Origin: Alphaproteobacteria bacterium | Lineage (GTDB): Bacteria > Pseudomonadota > Alphaproteobacteria > Kiloniellales > J153 | DNA length: 9,163 nt | Reading direction: 5' to 3' | Assembly: GCA_003693905.1 (NCBI GenBank) | Contig: RFLL01000073.1 | Coordinates: 1-9,163 of the forward strand | In this document: positions 7,404-9,163 of the stretch, piece by piece | Position numbering within the stretch: position 1 is the first letter of the stretch | Layout: each line of letters opens with the position of its first letter | The notes under the pieces: generated by a model | Database searches by the model: none | What the model was told of the DNA's origin: nothing | What the model saw: only the letters and a program-made list of their open reading frames with translations | Program-made: the position numbers and the translations under genes

Positions 7404-7435
7404 GGCCGCCCCCGCGATGGGTGGCTCGGGCGGCC
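7404..7435 (+). other. GC-rich stem-loop just upstream of the RDD gene ribosome site
   Basis: GGCCGCCC (7404-7411) and GGGCGGCC (7428-7435) are perfect inverted repeats giving an 8-bp stem with a 16-base loop. No T run follows, so it is not a standard intrinsic terminator. It ends three bases before the GGGAGGA ribosome site (7439-7445) of the next gene, so it could affect translation start, slow readthrough from motB, or protect an mRNA end. Confidence 0.55.
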
Positions 7436-7438
7436 CGC

Positions 7439-7445
7439 GGGAGGA
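7439..7445 (+). promoter_or_regulatory. Strong ribosome binding site deciding the GTG start of the RDD gene
   Basis: GGGAGGA is close to the ideal anti-16S match and lies seven bases before GTG 7453. This is the best Shine-Dalgarno match I noticed upstream of any gene start here, and it argues against the upstream ATG at 7417. Confidence 0.7.
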
Positions 7446-7452
7446 CCGGCGC

Positions 7453-8010
7453 GTGAGTGAGCGAAGCAATCTGCCCACCCTGGGCCTGAATGGCGCCAAC
7501 CGGGATGCCTCCTGGGACGAGGCGCCGCCGGATCCACTGGTGGCTCCGGAGCTCTATGACGGTGTCCTGTGGCGCCGCGTTTTCGCCTACATGCTCGATG
7601 TCGTGCTGATTGCGGCCGCGACGGTGACCCTGTGGTTCGTTTCGGTCATCCTCGGCATCCTGTCGTTCGGGATTCTGTGGCCGGCCGGCGTGGTGGCTCT
7701 GGCCGTGCTGCCGGTCGCCTATCACACCTGTTTCGTCGGGCGCCATGGCGCCACCCCCGGCATGACGGTGTTCGATCTGACCGTGCGGAGCTGGACCGGG
7801 CAGCGGCCTGACTATGCCCAGGCCTTCCTGCTCACCGTTCTGTTCTATGTGAGCGTCGCCCTGACCGCGTGGCTGGTGCTCGTCGTGGCGCTGTTCAACA
7901 GGCGCCGGCGCACGCTTCACGACGTTCTGGCCGGAACCGTGACCGTACGCCGCTCGCGACTGGGAACCGGGCAGCCCCTTGAGGCACAACATGTTGTGTT
8001 TCCAAGGTAA
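7453..8010 (+). CDS. RDD family integral membrane protein
   Basis: A 185-residue membrane protein of the RDD family, named for conserved Arg and Asp residues; most members have no established biochemical role, some are linked to ion or solute transport. The N-terminus (1-36) is soluble and Pro/acidic. The RDD signature is LWRRVFAYMLDVVLIAA (39-55), with Arg41/42 and Asp49. Hydrophobic segments lie at about 46-70 and 72-92, then G-R-H-G-A-T-P-G-M (97-104, where other members have a lysine-type GKTPGM), then a third helix at about 122-148. The RRRRTLHDVLAGTVTV end (150-165) is typical. I chose GTG 7453 because GGGAGGA lies seven bases upstream; an in-frame ATG at 7417 sits in the loop of a strong hairpin and lacks a ribosome site. 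It lies 105 bases after motB and 165 before bpt. A functional link to either is not shown. The end of the gene carries a perfect 14-base palindrome. Confidence 0.9.
   Translation: MSERSNLPTLGLNGANRDASWDEAPPDPLVAPELYDGVLWRRVFAYMLDVVLIAAATVTLWFVSVILGILSFGILWPAGVVALAVLPVAYHTCFVGRHGATPGMTVFDLTVRSWTGQRPDYAQAFLLTVLFYVSVALTAWLVLVVALFNRRRRTLHDVLAGTVTVRRSRLGTGQPLEAQHVVFPR
7985..7998 (+). other. Perfect 14-base palindrome at the 3' end of the RDD gene
   Basis: CACAACATGTTGTG is its own reverse complement. It covers the codons for Gln179-Val182 of the RDD protein, 12 bases before its stop. It has the size and symmetry of an operator for a dimeric regulator and is about 95 bases upstream of the candidate bpt promoter. 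I recognise no regulator for it, and chance is possible. Confidence 0.45.
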
Positions 8011-8078
8011 TATACCCCATTTTCAATCCCGCTAACGGTGCCGGATCCGAAAAATTCTGGCTCCGGGATGGGCCGTAC

Positions 8079-8087
8079 TGCCATAAT
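8079..8087 (+). promoter_or_regulatory. Candidate extended -10 promoter for bpt
   Basis: TGC-CATAAT fits an extended -10 element (TG-n-TATAAT, one base off in the hexamer). No good -35 is seen 16-18 bases upstream, where a GC-rich imperfect hairpin lies (CCGGATCC at 8041-8048 against GGCTCCGG at 8059-8066). Transcription would start near 8094 and give a leader of about 80 bases. This is a weak call. Confidence 0.3.
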
Positions 8088-8110
8088 GGAACCGCCAAGC
8101 GGTGCGGAGT

Positions 8111-8150
8111 GATCCCGGGCCCTTCTGGTCCCGCCGGGACAAGGGGGATC
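8111..8150 (+). other. Nested hairpin in the bpt leader
   Basis: An inner stem GTCCC (8128-8132) and GGGAC (8136-8140) with a GCC loop is enclosed by outer arms GATCCC (8111-8116) and GGGATC (8145-8150). CCTT (8121-8124) can also pair with AAGG (8141-8144), leaving a bulge. No T run follows, so it is not an ordinary intrinsic terminator. It ends 25 bases before the bpt start codon and would be in the mRNA leader. Confidence 0.5.
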
Positions 8151-8175
8151 CTCAGCATTCAAAGAAGCCGCGAGA

Positions 8176-8943
8176 ATGAGACAGGGACGGCAACCGGAAC
8201 GCAACCCAGGCTTCGTACCCGACGTGGCCGGCCTCAGCCGGCCGCAAACGGTTTTCTTCGTCCTGGCAGAGACCCCCTGTCCCTATCTGGCCGGCCGGCG
8301 CGAGCGCAAGCTGATCACCGAGATCGACGGCTTCGATGCCACCCGGCTCTACAGCGCCTTGTCGCGGGCCGGCTTTCGTCGCAGCCATCAGTTCGCCTAT
8401 CGCCCTGCCTGCGACGGGTGTGCAGCCTGCGTTCCGGTGCGTGTCGTGGTCGACGGTGTGCACCTGACCCGCTCGCTCGGCCGGGTGTGGCGAGCCAATG
8501 CCGATCTGACGGCGGTGCAGGCCCCGGCTCGGGCCACGGCCGAGCAGTACGATCTGTTCGACCGCTATATCCGGTCCCGCCACGGTGACGGCGAAATGGC
8601 CGGCATGACCTTCAGCGACTATCGCGGCATGGTCGAGCATTCACGCATCGACACCCGGATGGTGGAATTTCGCGATTCCCGCCGCCGCCTGGTCGCGGCC
8701 TGCCTGACCGACTGGCTCGACGACGGCTCCTCGGCGGTCTACAGCTTCTTCGATCCGGCCTTGTCCCGGCGCAGCCTGGGCACCTACATGGTGCTGTGGC
8801 TGATCATGGCGGCACGTGCCCGCGGCCTGCCCTACACCTATCTCGGGTACTGGATCGCCGGCAGTCCCAAGATGGCCTACAAGACCCGTTTCCGACCGCT
8901 TGAGGCGCTGGGGCCCGATGGCTGGACGGTGCTGTGCGGATAA
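8176..8943 (+). CDS. bpt: Bpt-type aminoacyl-tRNA--protein transferase (aspartate/glutamate leucyltransferase)
   Basis: A cytoplasmic enzyme (255 residues) of the ATE1/Bpt family. The bacterial members transfer leucine from leucyl-tRNA to proteins with N-terminal Asp or Glu, marking them for ClpS/ClpAP in the N-degron pathway; older annotation calls them arginyl-tRNA-protein transferases. The N-terminal domain has TPCPYLAGRRERKLIT (33-48), LSRAGFRRSHQFAYRP (62-77) and CDGCAACVPVRV (79-90). The cysteines at 35, 79, 82 and 85 are a family hallmark. The C-terminal half is the GNAT-like transferase fold, with VYSFFDP at 188-194, SLGTYMVLWLI at 200-210, YTYLGYWIAGSPKMAYKTRF at 220-239 and RPLEAL. 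The length fits the family (about 240-260). ATG 8176 has only a weak GAG-type ribosome site, but the family N-terminus leaves little room for another start. Leu rather than Arg specificity is inferred from bacterial homologues. Confidence 0.93.
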   Translation: MRQGRQPERNPGFVPDVAGLSRPQTVFFVLAETPCPYLAGRRERKLITEIDGFDATRLYSALSRAGFRRSHQFAYRPACDGCAACVPVRVVVDGVHLTRSLGRVWRANADLTAVQAPARATAEQYDLFDRYIRSRHGDGEMAGMTFSDYRGMVEHSRIDTRMVEFRDSRRRLVAACLTDWLDDGSSAVYSFFDPALSRRSLGTYMVLWLIMAARARGLPYTYLGYWIAGSPKMAYKTRFRPLEALGPDGWTVLCG

Positions 8944-9044
8944 TGCCGTACGAATAAACGAGCGGACCAGCGACCGGGACGAGAAATCTTGCGCGCGGAA
9001 GAGATTCGGCAATGGGGGGAAACTGGCCGAATACGCATGGTTCC

Positions 9045-9073
9045 TTGAACCGGCGGGGGGCGCCCCCTATTCT
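9045..9073 (+). promoter_or_regulatory. Sigma70-type promoter candidate near the window end
   Basis: TTGAAC (9045-9050), an exact 17-base spacer, and TATTCT (9068-9073) match the -35/-10 layout well: TTGA is intact in the -35 and four of six bases match in the -10. The spacer contains a perfect 12-base palindrome, GGGGGCGCCCCC (9056-9067). Transcription would start near 9080 and run out of the window. The 220 bases after bpt (8944-9163) hold no supported gene, so the target is probably downstream. Confidence 0.5.
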
Positions 9074-9114
9074 CCCGCCAGCCGCCGTCACTGCATGACC
9101 GGCAGGGCGGCGGG
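9074..9114 (+). other. GC-rich stem-loop immediately after the promoter candidate
   Basis: CCCGCC-A-GCC (9074-9083) can pair with GGC-GGCGGG (9106-9114), nine pairs with one bulged A, enclosing a loop of about 22 bases. It overlaps the expected transcription start and no T run follows. It could be a leader structure or merely a result of the high GC content. Confidence 0.3.
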
Positions 9115-9163
9115 TGTCCTGACGAGTGATACGATCACGCACCTGATCCAACCAAGTGCCTGA

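Noticed and set aside
6226..7992. 588-codon open frame on the - strand across motA end, motB and the RDD gene
   Set aside because: It is antisense to three confident genes, has no recognisable domain, and has the composition of a reversed GC-rich coding frame.
7979..8013. TTGAGG ... TAATAT as a promoter at the end of the RDD gene
   Set aside because: The spacer is 23 bases, too long for a sigma70 promoter.
9095..9163. 22-codon open frame (ATG 9095 to TGA 9163) after the promoter candidate
   Set aside because: No ribosome binding site and no recognisable sequence; its end at the window edge may be chance. I also see no convincing longer gene in the same frame back to 8944.

Overview
This is a GC-rich stretch with eight protein genes, all on the + strand and tightly packed. 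Gene content points to a motile alphaproteobacterium, most likely Rhodospirillales-like. The reasons are the alphaproteobacterial style of MotA/MotB, an RDD gene next to a Bpt-type aminoacyl-tRNA-protein transferase, and a textbook CtrA box (TTAA-N7-TTAAC) upstream of motA. The order-level assignment is inference from gene style, since no marker RNA gene is present.

Layout. (1) 1-1111: the 3' part of a penicillin acylase-family hydrolase, cut by the window edge. (2) 1205-5232: an amino-acid and sulfur metabolism block. It holds a threonine ammonia-lyase with a C-terminal ACT domain, then cystathionine beta-synthase with a regulatory CBS-domain pair, then a cystathionine gamma-lyase type enzyme only 2 bases downstream. 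(3) 5233-5407: an intergenic switch region with an intrinsic terminator closing the metabolic block, then the CtrA-like site and ribosome binding site of motA. (4) 5408-7347: motA and motB, the flagellar stator pair. (5) 7453-8943: an RDD-family membrane protein and bpt, separated by a leader with hairpins and a weak promoter candidate. (6) 8944-9163: no supported gene, but a good sigma70-type promoter candidate that probably serves something beyond the window.

How the genes fit together. CBS and the gamma-lyase form the reverse transsulfuration route (homocysteine plus serine to cystathionine to cysteine plus 2-oxobutyrate plus ammonia). The threonine ammonia-lyase just upstream also makes 2-oxobutyrate, so both routes converge on the isoleucine precursor. 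MotA and MotB assemble into the proton-driven stator, and the CtrA box suggests control by the cell-cycle/motility regulator CtrA. RDD and Bpt have no evident link to motility; Bpt feeds N-terminal Asp/Glu proteins to the N-degron pathway.

I see no mobile element, CRISPR array, tRNA/rRNA or clearly new system. The region is mostly ordinary core genome, and the most informative non-coding signals are the CtrA site and several dyad or hairpin elements between genes.
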